NCBI RefSeq assembly: GCF_030010235.1
Contig: NZ_JASCRS010000002.1
Location: forward strand, 463,490 to 527,489
Length of the DNA: 64,000 nt
Direction: 5' to 3'
Source: Leucobacter sp. UT-8R-CII-1-4
GTDB lineage: Bacteria; Actinomycetota; Actinomycetes; Actinomycetales; Microbacteriaceae
A program made the position numbers and the translations under genes. Shown in pieces: positions 1 to 8,359 of this stretch. The first letter of the stretch is position 1. Each line of letters opens with the position of its first letter. A model generated the notes under the pieces. That model made no database searches, was not told the origin of the DNA, and saw nothing but the letters and a program-made list of their open reading frames with translations.

Positions 1-590
1 TGCGTAATAAACACGATCGAGGTTCCCTCGTCCCGGAGCTGACGCATGGTGTTCATCAGCTCATCGGTTTCCTGCGGGGTGAGTACAGCAGTCGGTTCGT
101 CAAACACGAGCACCTTTGCATCGCGTGAGAGCGCCTTAATAATCTCAACCTGCTGCTGCACACCAACGGGCAGGTCTTCAATGATCGCGTCGGGATCAAC
201 TTTGAACCCAAACCGATCTGAAATCTCGCGCACGCGCTTGCGTGCCGCTGTGAGGTCGAGCACACCGCCTGCTTTTGTGCTCTCGTTGCCGAGCATGACG
301 TTCTCGGCAACGGTGAACACGGGGATCAGCATGAAGTGCTGGTGCACCATGCCGATACCGGCCGCCATCGCGTCGCCTGGACCCTCGAAGTGTTGCACTT
401 CGTCGTCAAGCAAAATCTCGCCCTCGTCGGCGCGATACAGGCCGTAGAGAACGTTCATAAGGGTGGATTTTCCGGCACCGTTCTCGCCGAGAAGGCAGTG
501 CACTTCACCCGGCTCTACGGTGAGGTCAATGTGATCATTTGCGGTGAACTCACCGAATCGCTTCGTGATGCCTCGAAGTTCAAGCTTCAT
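1..590 (-). CDS. Nucleoside/simple-sugar ABC transporter ATP-binding protein, 3' end cut by window
   Basis: The first 196 or so residues of an ABC ATPase are present; the rest lies beyond the left edge. Walker A is GENGAGKST (residues 35-43), Walker B is VLVFDEPTA (about 160-168), and the signature region reads LPVGVQQQV (about 140-148), the relaxed form seen in sugar and nucleoside importers of the RbsA/NupO/YufO type. Such proteins carry two ATPase modules in about 500 residues; only the first is visible here. It lies just downstream of the BmpA-family lipoprotein gene on the same strand, with a hairpin between them, so it should energise uptake of the ligand bound by that lipoprotein, probably nucleosides. 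The start is the ATG at 590, because homology begins at MKLELRGITKRFG. Confidence 0.93.
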   Translation of the reverse strand, partial: MKLELRGITKRFGEFTANDHIDLTVEPGEVHCLLGENGAGKSTLMNVLYGLYRADEGEILLDDEVQHFEGPGDAMAAGIGMVHQHFMLIPVFTVAENVMLGNESTKAGGVLDLTAARKRVREISDRFGFKVDPDAIIEDLPVGVQQQVEIIKALSRDAKVLVFDEPTAVLTPQETDELMNTMRQLRDEGTSIVFIT

Positions 591-642
591 GTGCTCGATC
601 CTAGTAGTCAGATTGCGGATAACGCAGTGAAGAAAACGCGAA

Positions 643-672
643 GGGAGTGACCAGCGTTTGCCGGTCACTCCC
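643..672 (-). terminator. Hairpin between bmpA-like gene and ABC ATPase gene
   Basis: Perfect 10-bp inverted repeat GGGAGTGACC / GGTCACTCCC around a 10-nt loop, followed on the minus strand by a short T-rich run (about 631-640). It sits between the lipoprotein stop and the ATPase start. It probably acts as a partial terminator or mRNA stabiliser that keeps the binding protein in excess over the ATPase, as in many binding-protein importers. Confidence 0.65.
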
Positions 673-685
673 CCGCTATGAGCGG

Positions 686-1771
686 TTAGCTCAGGTAAGA
701 CTTAACGGTCACCTTGCCACCGATAATGTCCTGCTTGAGTGCGTCGACCTCAGTCATAAGAGCTGCGTCGACCTTGCCCTCGAAGTTGTGCAGTGGAGCA
801 ATGCCCACGCCACCGTTGTCGAGGGTGCCGATGTAGGTCTCAGCGTCGAACTCGCCGTTGGCGCTCGACATAACAGCCTCGTAGGTCGAGATGTCCATGT
901 TCTTCAGGATCGAGGTGAGCACGAAGTCCTGGGTGCTCTCGTCGGTCTGGAAGAGGTCAGCGTCAACACCTACGAGCGCAACGTCGCGGCCCGACTCCTT
1001 GATTGCCTGGAGTGCCGACTGGTAGACGGGGCCACCGACTGGCATCAGTACGTCAACACCCTGGTCGAGGATGTTCTGCGCAACCGACTTAGCTTCCTGG
1101 TTGGCTTCGAAGCCACCGGTGAATGAACCGGTGTCGCCGTTCCAGCCAACAACCTCAACGCTGGTGCCCTTGACCTTGTTGTAGTGGTCAACGCCCTGCT
1201 TGAAGCCGTCCATGAAGATGGTCACAGTTGGGAACTCCATGCCACCGAAGGTGCCGACCTTGCCAGCCTGCGAGTAGCCTGCCGACAGGTAGCCTGCGAG
1301 GAACGCAGCCTGCGCGGTGTCGTACAGCAGTGGCTTGATGTTCTCAGCGTCCTTGTTGCCATCGAAGTCGTTGTCGGCAGCGTCGTCAACAAGGATGAAG
1401 TCGATGTCAGGGTTTGCGTTTGCAGCCTCAACGGTTGCAGCCGAGAGCGCGAAGCCAACCGAAACGATTGCGTTGCAGTTCTGGCCAACCATGCTCTCGA
1501 GGTTCGGAGCAAAGTCGGTCTCGCTGTTCGACTCAGCCTGCTTCAGCTTGACGCCGAGCTCGTCGGCAGCCTTCTTGGTGCCTTCCCATGACAGCTGGTT
1601 GAACGAACGGTCATCGAAGCCGCCCGCGTCCGAAACGATGCACGGTACGAAGTCCGATGCGTTTGCGTTGCCCTCGCCCTTGTCTGGTGCGGGTGCACAC
1701 GCTGCGAGGCCTACGATCAGGCCAGCAGCAGCGACACCGCTGACGAGCCTCTTGCTTGAAGTATTCAACAC
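686..1771 (-). CDS. BmpA/PnrA-family substrate-binding lipoprotein (nucleoside ABC importer)
   Basis: A 361-residue exported lipoprotein. The N-terminus has a basic n-region, a hydrophobic stretch and the lipobox LAAC, giving lipidated Cys25. The mature part matches the BMP family (PF02608): an early DRSFNQLSWEG segment, DFILVDDAADN, GTFGGMEFPTVTIFMDGF, and the ligand-lobe segments GVDVLMPVGGPVYQSAL and VALVGVDADLF. Characterised members (PnrA, BmpA, the Lactococcus and Streptococcus nucleoside importers) bind purine or pyrimidine nucleosides. The GTG start at 1771 has a strong Shine-Dalgarno, AGGAGGAAC. The ABC ATPase gene follows. About 150-190 bases upstream is a palindrome shared with the deoxyribose operon of this window. 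The exact ligand is inferred, not shown. Confidence 0.93.
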   Translation of the reverse strand: MLNTSSKRLVSGVAAAGLIVGLAACAPAPDKGEGNANASDFVPCIVSDAGGFDDRSFNQLSWEGTKKAADELGVKLKQAESNSETDFAPNLESMVGQNCNAIVSVGFALSAATVEAANANPDIDFILVDDAADNDFDGNKDAENIKPLLYDTAQAAFLAGYLSAGYSQAGKVGTFGGMEFPTVTIFMDGFKQGVDHYNKVKGTSVEVVGWNGDTGSFTGGFEANQEAKSVAQNILDQGVDVLMPVGGPVYQSALQAIKESGRDVALVGVDADLFQTDESTQDFVLTSILKNMDISTYEAVMSSANGEFDAETYIGTLDNGGVGIAPLHNFEGKVDAALMTEVDALKQDIIGGKVTVKSYLS

Positions 1772-1923
1772 GTTCCTCCTAGTGATCTACTCGCGCCAAT
1801 CGCGAGCAAAGCATACGTGATTCCAAAATAGGTCAGACTGCCGGCACTTCCCAAGCAGAAGACCGCCAAATCATATCTCGATTAAGCAACAGTTCCGAAT
1901 GAATTGTTGCCTTCGTGATTAGG

Positions 1924-1960
1924 TGCTCATGCGCCGGTGAATACCTGCTCACATGAGCAT
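1924..1960. promoter_or_regulatory. Putative SorC/DeoR-type operator upstream of the BmpA importer
   Basis: TGCTCACATGAGCA (1946-1959) is palindromic apart from its central two bases. A half-site, TGCTCATG, lies at 1924-1931, exactly 22 bp (about two helical turns) away. The core TGCTCA-NN-TGAGCA matches the perfect palindrome in front of the deoR-like gene at 12668-12683. The site abuts the stop codon of the Ppx gene and lies upstream of the divergently placed importer gene. A possible -10, TATGAT, lies at 1870-1875 on the minus strand, with no good -35. Confidence 0.5.
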
Positions 1961-2914
1961 TTACGCACCCGGTGGTGTAGCACCGGTTCCATCGAGTTGA
2001 TCGATGTATCTCAAGACGATTCCCTCACGCAGCGCCCACGGTGAAACCGTCAGAGTTTCCACTCCAAAAACCTTCATCGCAGTACGCAGCACAATGGCCC
2101 CGGCAAGAATTTGATACCCACGTTCCGGGGTGATTCCCGGCAGGTATTCGCGAACGGAACCAGGCATCTCTCGTAGCGTCGGTTCCCACTCGCGCAGACC
2201 TGTGTAGTGCAGTGGTGCAAGCTCTCCGGTGACCGGGTTCGGTGGACCACCGATGAGGCGCCCGAGAGACCGGATGGTCTTCGACGTGCCTACAACCCGA
2301 GTCGGCGCAGGCCGATCACTGAACATAGTGTCGCGAGCTTCGGTGAGCACCTGGCGGGAGTGCGCTCGAAGCAACGAAACCGCCTCACGCGGCGGCGGAT
2401 CCTCGCGAAGAAAATTAATAGTGGATCGCCCTGCCCCCAGCGGAACCGAAAGCGATACGTCCGGATACTCATCAGCTCCCTGAGCGATCTCGAAAGAACC
2501 TCCGCCGATATCAAAAAGCAAAATCTCGCCAGCAGACCAGCCAAGCCAGCGGCGCACCGCAAGCATTGTAATTCTGGCTTCATCTTCGCCAGAGAGCACC
2601 TGCAAGATCACGCCAGCTTCTTGCTCAGCACGCGCCAGCACTTGCTCGCCATTTGGCGCCTCACGAATAGCCGAGGTGGCGGTAGCAATAAGGTCGTCAA
2701 CGCCGATTCGAGCGACGGTTTCGACCGCGTCTCGAATCGCACCAATAATCAACTGCTGGCCCTCTTCGGTAATGCAACCCTCTTCATCGAGGTAGCGCAT
2801 AAGCCGTAACGTCGCACGCTGCGAGTGGTACGGCACGGGGCTCGCGCCAGGGTGGGCATCAACAATCAGCAGGTGCACAGTGTTACTACCGACGTCAATG
2901 ACTCCTAGGCGCAT
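1961..2914 (-). CDS. Ppx/GppA family phosphatase (exopolyphosphatase-like)
   Basis: About 317 residues of the Ppx/GppA family (PF02541), which hydrolyses inorganic polyphosphate or pppGpp. The N-terminal phosphate-binding motif is LGVIDVGSNTVHLLIVD, the second phosphate loop is LLFDIGGGSFEIAQG, and the conserved acidic segment SGEDEARITMLAV is present. Actinobacteria carry short single-module forms of this length, so it is more likely a Ppx1-like enzyme than a long GppA. The ATG at 2914 is preferred over an upstream in-frame ATG because homology starts there and a -10 element (TAAGAT) ends seven bases before it, which fits a leaderless mRNA. No operon partner is evident. Confidence 0.88.
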   Translation of the reverse strand: MRLGVIDVGSNTVHLLIVDAHPGASPVPYHSQRATLRLMRYLDEEGCITEEGQQLIIGAIRDAVETVARIGVDDLIATATSAIREAPNGEQVLARAEQEAGVILQVLSGEDEARITMLAVRRWLGWSAGEILLFDIGGGSFEIAQGADEYPDVSLSVPLGAGRSTINFLREDPPPREAVSLLRAHSRQVLTEARDTMFSDRPAPTRVVGTSKTIRSLGRLIGGPPNPVTGELAPLHYTGLREWEPTLREMPGSVREYLPGITPERGYQILAGAIVLRTAMKVFGVETLTVSPWALREGIVLRYIDQLDGTGATPPGA

Positions 2915-2921
2915 GCAGAAA

Positions 2922-2927
2922 ATCTTA
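2922..2927 (-). promoter_or_regulatory. -10 element giving a leaderless Ppx mRNA
   Basis: TAAGAT lies seven bases upstream of the ATG at 2914 and no Shine-Dalgarno is visible. Transcription would start at or next to the start codon. Confidence 0.4.
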
Positions 2928-3006
2928 CCTGGCATTCGCACGTATCCCGGAGTTCATTGTGTCGTTCCGTCCTGCATACTGGACAGCGTTCGAAAGCCGA
3001 ACGGCC

Positions 3007-6000
3007 CTATCGCTTCGCTCGCTCAGCAGCATGTGACCTGCGACGAGCAAGCATGCCACCGCCCACCAGCAGCGCGGCAAGCGCCGCAGTCCACACTGCA
3101 ACCGAAACTTCATTACTGCCCGTGCCCGGCAAGGCCTCTGCCGACGCCGCAGCCGAGGCGCCTGACGCAGCACCACTGCCTGCTTTGGCCAGACCTGTCA
3201 CACCGTACAGACTGAACGAAGTTGCGCTGAAACGAATCTTCGGATCCAGAATCTGCGCGGACATCGTTTCAAATGCTCCCTCCGCAGTGAGGTGCTGAAC
3301 CTGGAGCAATGTGTGCGTATCAAGTTGCACCATTGAAAGCTCGACATCGACAGCATTTCCCACAGGAGGCTGCCAGCGTGTCTGGCTCAACGTATCCACA
3401 AGGTGAATGTCATACAGCTTGACCAATGAGCGGCGCTCTGGCAACTGTGCCACAAAGTCGTCCAACATTGGGCCTCCGTTCACGGCAGTCACCACTACCC
3501 TGATGTGCCAAGGGAGCGTCTCGGAGGACACGCTCACTCCTTCCGCCGGGCTCGCATGGTTCACCAAACCTGCCTGCGCTTGGGCAGTGTGCAAATGATC
3601 AATCACGTTCTGCGGCAAGGCGGCTTGCTCTTCGTCGCTGAGTGCGTTCAAAGCATTACTTGCCTCAGCAACGGCATCGGCGTCTGCACCTGTCAGAATT
3701 GGCAGCTGCACCTGTGCAATCTGCGTGCTCACCTCTTCTTGCGCGTCATTGGGCTCCACTGTCAGCACACCCGGCACAAAGGTCACCACATAGTTCGGGT
3801 GCGCGAATGGTTCACCCTCAATGATCGAGCGCTCGCCAAACGCTGGCCCGTCTGCCAGCGTGAGCGATCCAGCGAACACGTCGTTTCCAATAATCGTCGG
3901 GTTCGCAGTCCATTCCAACGCCGAATCAATGTCACCAAACGCAGCCTGGGGATCCAACGCTGTAATGGTCACTGCACGTTTCAAGATCGTGAGCGTGAGG
4001 GCGGCCGTCGCCGGGTCATACTCCGAGTCTCCAGAAACTGTCGCAGTCACTTCGACCGTTCCGGCCGAAAGAATGGTCACAATACCCGTTGCTGGGTCCA
4101 CCGTTGCCACACCATTTTCTACCGGCATCGACCAGGTAACCCGGCCAGTACCCAGCCTGCCTGAACTTCTGAGCGTGAACGGCGCGTTTCCGTACACGGC
4201 CTCAGTATCCGCTGCGGCAACTATCGAGAACCCCGGTTGCGGCGTTCCTGGCACGTTTATCGCGCTGCTCGTTTCGCTCGTTGCCCTGAGATAGTACGCA
4301 GTGAGGCCAGAATAACTGGCGGAGAACACATGTTCACCGCGCGCGGGAGCGTCAATACTGAGTGCTGCGACACCAGTATCCGAAACAGCTTGCGCAGCGC
4401 CAATAGCGACATCGTTGTCGTAGAAGCGCACGGTTCCTCCCGTGAGCGGCTGGATGGCGCCGGCTGGGACCGATACCGTCGCCATCAGCTCAATGGGGTC
4501 GTTTCTGGTAGCGCCGCCACTTGCAACAACCTCAACAACCGGTTGCGCGGGTGTAACCGTGACAGTTAGCTGCGCACTTGCCGCGTCGTGTGTTCCGTCT
4601 GCAACAACTGCAGCACTCAGACAGGTAACACCGACTTTCATCGCGGTGAGCTGGTTGCCGCTGAGTTCAGCCACTTCTGGCACAGAAGAGAAATAGTGCA
4701 CCTCTGCGCCGTCTGCCACGCCAGCAAGGGTGAGCGTGTAGGGAGCGTCGCCGTACACAATCGATGCGGTCACTCCTGAAATTTCCACGGAAGGTGTGAG
4801 CGGTTCGGCCTCAATACTGTCGTCTTCGACCGTGCACGCTGCTGAGGAATCGTACTCAAACTCGGGCTCTGGCCCATCTTCCACGATCGGAGCGACGACA
4901 AAGAGCGACGGGGAAACTGCTACCGCTTCAGGAGTGGTTGCCCAACCCGCGGCTGCCGAAGGGGTGATCCGCACGGTAAGTTCCGTCTCAACATCGGCTT
5001 CGGTGAGCGTGTAGTTCATTTCGGTTGCGCCAGCGATTGGCTCACCGTTGCGGTACCACTGAGCTGACTCGGTGACCGTGCTCGGCAAACCACCAAAGTT
5101 CACGTTCCAGTTTCCGTCGAGCGTAGCGGTGAGGGTGTCCCCCACCTGGGGTGGCATCGTGTCGCCTTCCCCAGGAGGCACTGACAATTGTGGTTGCGCA
5201 CCAACGATTGTGACGGTTTTGGGCTCCGAAAATGCCCGAAATTCAATACGCACCTCAGTGCTGCGGTCGTATCTTGACATCACCGGAGACACCGGGGTGA
5301 CACGCACCGCTTCACCCAGGGGGATCAGCGAGTCACCTGGACGCATCGCCGCATATGACTCACCATCGGCATGCCTGCCCTGGATCAACACGGTTTGCAG
5401 GTTGTTCAAACTACCGTTGGTTTTCACTAGGCGCACACCGTCGGTCACATATCCACCACCGTTGCTGTTCAGCACTGGCACATTCGTAATCAGTGATCTC
5501 GCATCAATACCGATCGAATTTCGGTACTCAACCATGAAGTTGTATCGTTTATCGCCGTTGGCCACGGGGCTTGTCACGTTCAGACCGACGAGACCGGAGT
5601 TGAGTCCTGCCGCATTCAAAGTGAAGGTTTGGCTGACCCCGCCCGCGACGCTCACCTCGGTGGTCGCATCTCTAGGTAGCACTCCCATTGCGTACTGTTG
5701 CAACACGGTGGGTGAGACGAGCGCACCGCCATGCAGCGTGGTTGGACGTTGACCACCGAGCGCACTCCAAATGTCACCGTAGGCGATATCTACACACGCG
5801 CCATCAATCGCGTTTGAGCCAGCGGCCGGATTTTTGCTCACGTCCGACCAGTACCGCTCGGTCCGGTTTGCGTACCCAACCGGAGGCAGCCCGTAAGCGA
5901 TCAGTCCATCAAAGTATGGCGCCGCGCACTTCCTCGACATCGAATGCCAGAGCCCGAGGTTGTGTCCCATTTCGTGCACTACACCGCTGACCATGGTTTG

Positions 6001-8127
6001 TGGATCTTGTTGGTTTCCCGCGAGTGCCATATTTTCGCGTAGCCAACCGCCAGCGTGCAGACTGTAGATGCCACCTATGCCAATCTCGCTACCGCTGCAG
6101 GCCGTGCCAGTATCAGTAAAAACGATCAGGTGCGTACTCCTGGTTGAGTTGTTGTAATAAGCGGTGGTTCGCCCAGGCGCAAGTGCTGCTGTCGCTTCGG
6201 AAAGTGCCTTGTTGACATAGATGAGGCTGCCATCAGTGTCTTTTTGGCAAGCGTCATAGGCTGATATCACTTTGATTGATTGATTGACGCTGAAGCCGCT
6301 GATCGCACCGTACGTGGCTTGCATCCAAAACTCGCCTGAGGCTTGTACCACTTTCGCCAGATCTTCGGTGGTGTAGCCGTACGCATCCAACCGGTCTTTT
6401 GGTAGCAGCATCACTACATCGGCACTGTGCGCTTTCACGACTGAGGCGCCAGTATTTCCGAACGCTGCGACGCTCGCAGCCGCATACGACACATCCCAGT
6501 TGTTATATAGCTGAGCGTTCAACGGGCCAGCTGTGTTGGTGGTATTACCGACCAGATTTGCCTCGTAGGTCTCTTGCAGGTTCACTTTTGGCCAAACTGC
6601 GCTTGATGCTGACACTTCCTCAGTGTGAGCTGCGGCAGAGGCTGTGTTGTCGGTGAAGACGCTCTGCCCCACTGTGATTCGCGGCAGCAATGCTTGCATG
6701 GCGCCAATGGCTCCGCCTGAGCCGTTTTGCGGAGCAAACGGATTCTCTGCCGTGTTTCTAGTGAACGTTGAGTGTTGAACGCTCAGAGTTCCGTTGCCAT
6801 TTTCCAGGTCGATCGCACCACCCCGAGCTGTGCTGTTTTGCAGATCGGCATCGGCGTCTGCGCCTGATCCGATAGCAGCACCAAGCACGATCGAACGGTT
6901 CTCGGTGAAGGCGCAGCTCACACAAGCGGTAAATGTTTTGCTTTGCCCAATGCTGCTCGCAATTGCACCGCCAAAACTGCCGCCTGCCCCAAGCATGCGG
7001 GCCTCATTTTCAGCGAAGGTCGAGTCGTCGATACTCAGTGAAACTGTGGGCAAACTGCTGCCCGCTGCAGGGTCAATACCGATCGCGCCACCCGCGGCGA
7101 TACCACCGCGAGCGCTCACTGTATTGCCCTCGAACGTGGTGCCTGAGATGCTCACCACCTCGGCGCTTTTGGTCGTGGTCATACGGATGCCAATGGCACC
7201 ACCGGTCACTGTTGTCCCGAACGGTGCCTCACTATGCGCTGCGTTGCGTACAAAGTTTGAGTCAGTGATGGTGACCCGCTGATCTTTTCGCGCATCAACC
7301 ATCACCACGCCGATGGCACCACCGGAGAGGTTCGTAGTCTCGGTAACGGTGGTGTTGTGCTCGAAACGAGTACGAACCACGTCGAGCGATCCGGTTCGGA
7401 TTGCTACCGATTGGCCGCGACTACTCGAGATGGTGCCCTGAAAATTGCAGTTCTTAACGGTGGTGTCGAAGCCAGCCTTGCCAATAAACACCGCTGGTTC
7501 TTTCCCAATGTTTGGGTGCTGGCTTGTGCTGTCGTCCAGGTCTCGCATCGAGGTATCGATGGTAGCGACCAGCCCGCTGACACCGCCGCCATCGAACGTT
7601 CCGTTATAGAAAGTGAAGCTGCCGCCTGATCGGCCAAGTTTAGTGAGATATGAGAGCGGCGAGTTATTAATAATCGTGTGGCCGTTGGCGTTGATTTCAA
7701 CATCTCCGAGTACCGCACCCCAACCGGTGCCATCGGTGCTACCGGTGTTTGTGTGGCCAAAGATAGTGCCATTCGTGTTTGCGGCACTTGTTTGCACTCG
7801 TTTGCGAGTGTAGTTACTCGCAATCACTAAATCGCTATCCAGGGTGATCTTGAGCGTGCGACCCAAACGGTCATTGGCGCTGATAAATGTTTGGATATTT
7901 GCGAGGGTAGGAGAGGCAGTCATCACCATGATGTCGTCTGCGGCACGCGCAAGAGCCGAGCTGAGTACGCTCCCCGCAATAAGCATCGCGATCACGGTCG
8001 CCATTGCGAGCGCCGCAGTAACACGGTCAGCAAACATCCGCGCAAAACGAGAGTTTTGCTGCTGCCAGTGAGGTTGCCCCGCAAAAGGCAACGTCGTGGT
8101 CAGAAGGGTGCGGCGAATCGTTGGCAC
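3007..8127 (-). CDS. Cell-wall-anchored surface protein with beta-helix, metzincin protease motif and Ig-like repeats
   Basis: About 1706 residues, exported and sortase-anchored. A long signal peptide has its hydrophobic core at about residues 31-55 and ends near ALARA. Residues about 60-500 look like a right-handed beta-helix, with many short repeats of the form FxxNT...GGAIG. A protease-like region follows, with the zinc motif HEMGHNLGLWH (residues 718-728, His718/Glu719/His722/His728). Ig-like and MBG/Big-type modules fill about residues 960-1530. The C-terminus is a classical anchor: LPGTG, a hydrophobic helix, then RRR...AKR. The GTG at 8127 is chosen because GGGAG lies nine bases upstream; an upstream GTG at 8166 has no ribosome site. 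It is probably an adhesin or host/biofilm matrix protease. The usual Met-turn appears altered (SALGG). Substrate unknown. Confidence 0.85.
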   Translation of the reverse strand: MPTIRRTLLTTTLPFAGQPHWQQQNSRFARMFADRVTAALAMATVIAMLIAGSVLSSALARAADDIMVMTASPTLANIQTFISANDRLGRTLKITLDSDLVIASNYTRKRVQTSAANTNGTIFGHTNTGSTDGTGWGAVLGDVEINANGHTIINNSPLSYLTKLGRSGGSFTFYNGTFDGGGVSGLVATIDTSMRDLDDSTSQHPNIGKEPAVFIGKAGFDTTVKNCNFQGTISSSRGQSVAIRTGSLDVVRTRFEHNTTVTETTNLSGGAIGVVMVDARKDQRVTITDSNFVRNAAHSEAPFGTTVTGGAIGIRMTTTKSAEVVSISGTTFEGNTVSARGGIAAGGAIGIDPAAGSSLPTVSLSIDDSTFAENEARMLGAGGSFGGAIASSIGQSKTFTACVSCAFTENRSIVLGAAIGSGADADADLQNSTARGGAIDLENGNGTLSVQHSTFTRNTAENPFAPQNGSGGAIGAMQALLPRITVGQSVFTDNTASAAAHTEEVSASSAVWPKVNLQETYEANLVGNTTNTAGPLNAQLYNNWDVSYAAASVAAFGNTGASVVKAHSADVVMLLPKDRLDAYGYTTEDLAKVVQASGEFWMQATYGAISGFSVNQSIKVISAYDACQKDTDGSLIYVNKALSEATAALAPGRTTAYYNNSTRSTHLIVFTDTGTACSGSEIGIGGIYSLHAGGWLRENMALAGNQQDPQTMVSGVVHEMGHNLGLWHSMSRKCAAPYFDGLIAYGLPPVGYANRTERYWSDVSKNPAAGSNAIDGACVDIAYGDIWSALGGQRPTTLHGGALVSPTVLQQYAMGVLPRDATTEVSVAGGVSQTFTLNAAGLNSGLVGLNVTSPVANGDKRYNFMVEYRNSIGIDARSLITNVPVLNSNGGGYVTDGVRLVKTNGSLNNLQTVLIQGRHADGESYAAMRPGDSLIPLGEAVRVTPVSPVMSRYDRSTEVRIEFRAFSEPKTVTIVGAQPQLSVPPGEGDTMPPQVGDTLTATLDGNWNVNFGGLPSTVTESAQWYRNGEPIAGATEMNYTLTEADVETELTVRITPSAAAGWATTPEAVAVSPSLFVVAPIVEDGPEPEFEYDSSAACTVEDDSIEAEPLTPSVEISGVTASIVYGDAPYTLTLAGVADGAEVHYFSSVPEVAELSGNQLTAMKVGVTCLSAAVVADGTHDAASAQLTVTVTPAQPVVEVVASGGATRNDPIELMATVSVPAGAIQPLTGGTVRFYDNDVAIGAAQAVSDTGVAALSIDAPARGEHVFSASYSGLTAYYLRATSETSSAINVPGTPQPGFSIVAAADTEAVYGNAPFTLRSSGRLGTGRVTWSMPVENGVATVDPATGIVTILSAGTVEVTATVSGDSEYDPATAALTLTILKRAVTITALDPQAAFGDIDSALEWTANPTIIGNDVFAGSLTLADGPAFGERSIIEGEPFAHPNYVVTFVPGVLTVEPNDAQEEVSTQIAQVQLPILTGADADAVAEASNALNALSDEEQAALPQNVIDHLHTAQAQAGLVNHASPAEGVSVSSETLPWHIRVVVTAVNGGPMLDDFVAQLPERRSLVKLYDIHLVDTLSQTRWQPPVGNAVDVELSMVQLDTHTLLQVQHLTAEGAFETMSAQILDPKIRFSATSFSLYGVTGLAKAGSGAASGASAAASAEALPGTGSNEVSVAVWTAALAALLVGGGMLARRRSHAAERAKR

Positions 8128-8228
8128 GGGGCAGGACTCCCAAGGTGTCGAAATAAATACGAACACTGTGCTGAGAGACGACGCTCCGTTTGAGGAGCTT
8201 TCTCAGGGGGCTGCACTGTATCGAGTGA

Positions 8229-8258
8229 AGATTAATCTACGTGGCTCCGACAGGTCAA
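8229..8258 (-). promoter_or_regulatory. Candidate sigma-70 promoter of the surface protein
   Basis: On the minus strand, TTGACC (8253-8258) and TAATCT (8229-8234) are separated by 18 bp. This predicts an untranslated leader of about 95 nt before the GTG at 8127. Confidence 0.4.
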
Positions 8259-8281
8259 GCTGCGCCAAGATCTACTATCAC

Positions 8282-8355
8282 TGAACAAAAAACCCTCACC
8301 GAAATGAGGGTCGGCTTCGCGGGGGCTCGTCCGTTTCGAACGAGACCCCGCGAAG
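8282..8355 (-). terminator. Double hairpin terminator of the deoxyribose operon
   Basis: Reading the minus strand, a long stem (arms CTTCGCGGGG and CCCCGCGAAG, extended inside by CTCGT/ACGAG; 8315-8355) is followed by a second stem ACCCTCA/TGAGGGT (8292-8311). TTTTTTGTTCA comes next (8281-8291). The second hairpin plus T-tract is a textbook intrinsic terminator, and it starts right after the stop of the truncated aldehyde dehydrogenase gene. Confidence 0.88.
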
Positions 8356-8359
8356 GAAT

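Noticed and set aside
5170..5195. TTGTCAGTG on the minus strand inside the surface protein gene, as a further damage promoter
   Set aside because: No TANNNT follows at eight bases (GGAAGG instead), and it lies deep in coding sequence. Similar TGTCGGTG hits near 6646, 9663, 13518, 42155, 50465, 56229 and 61577 fail for the same reason.
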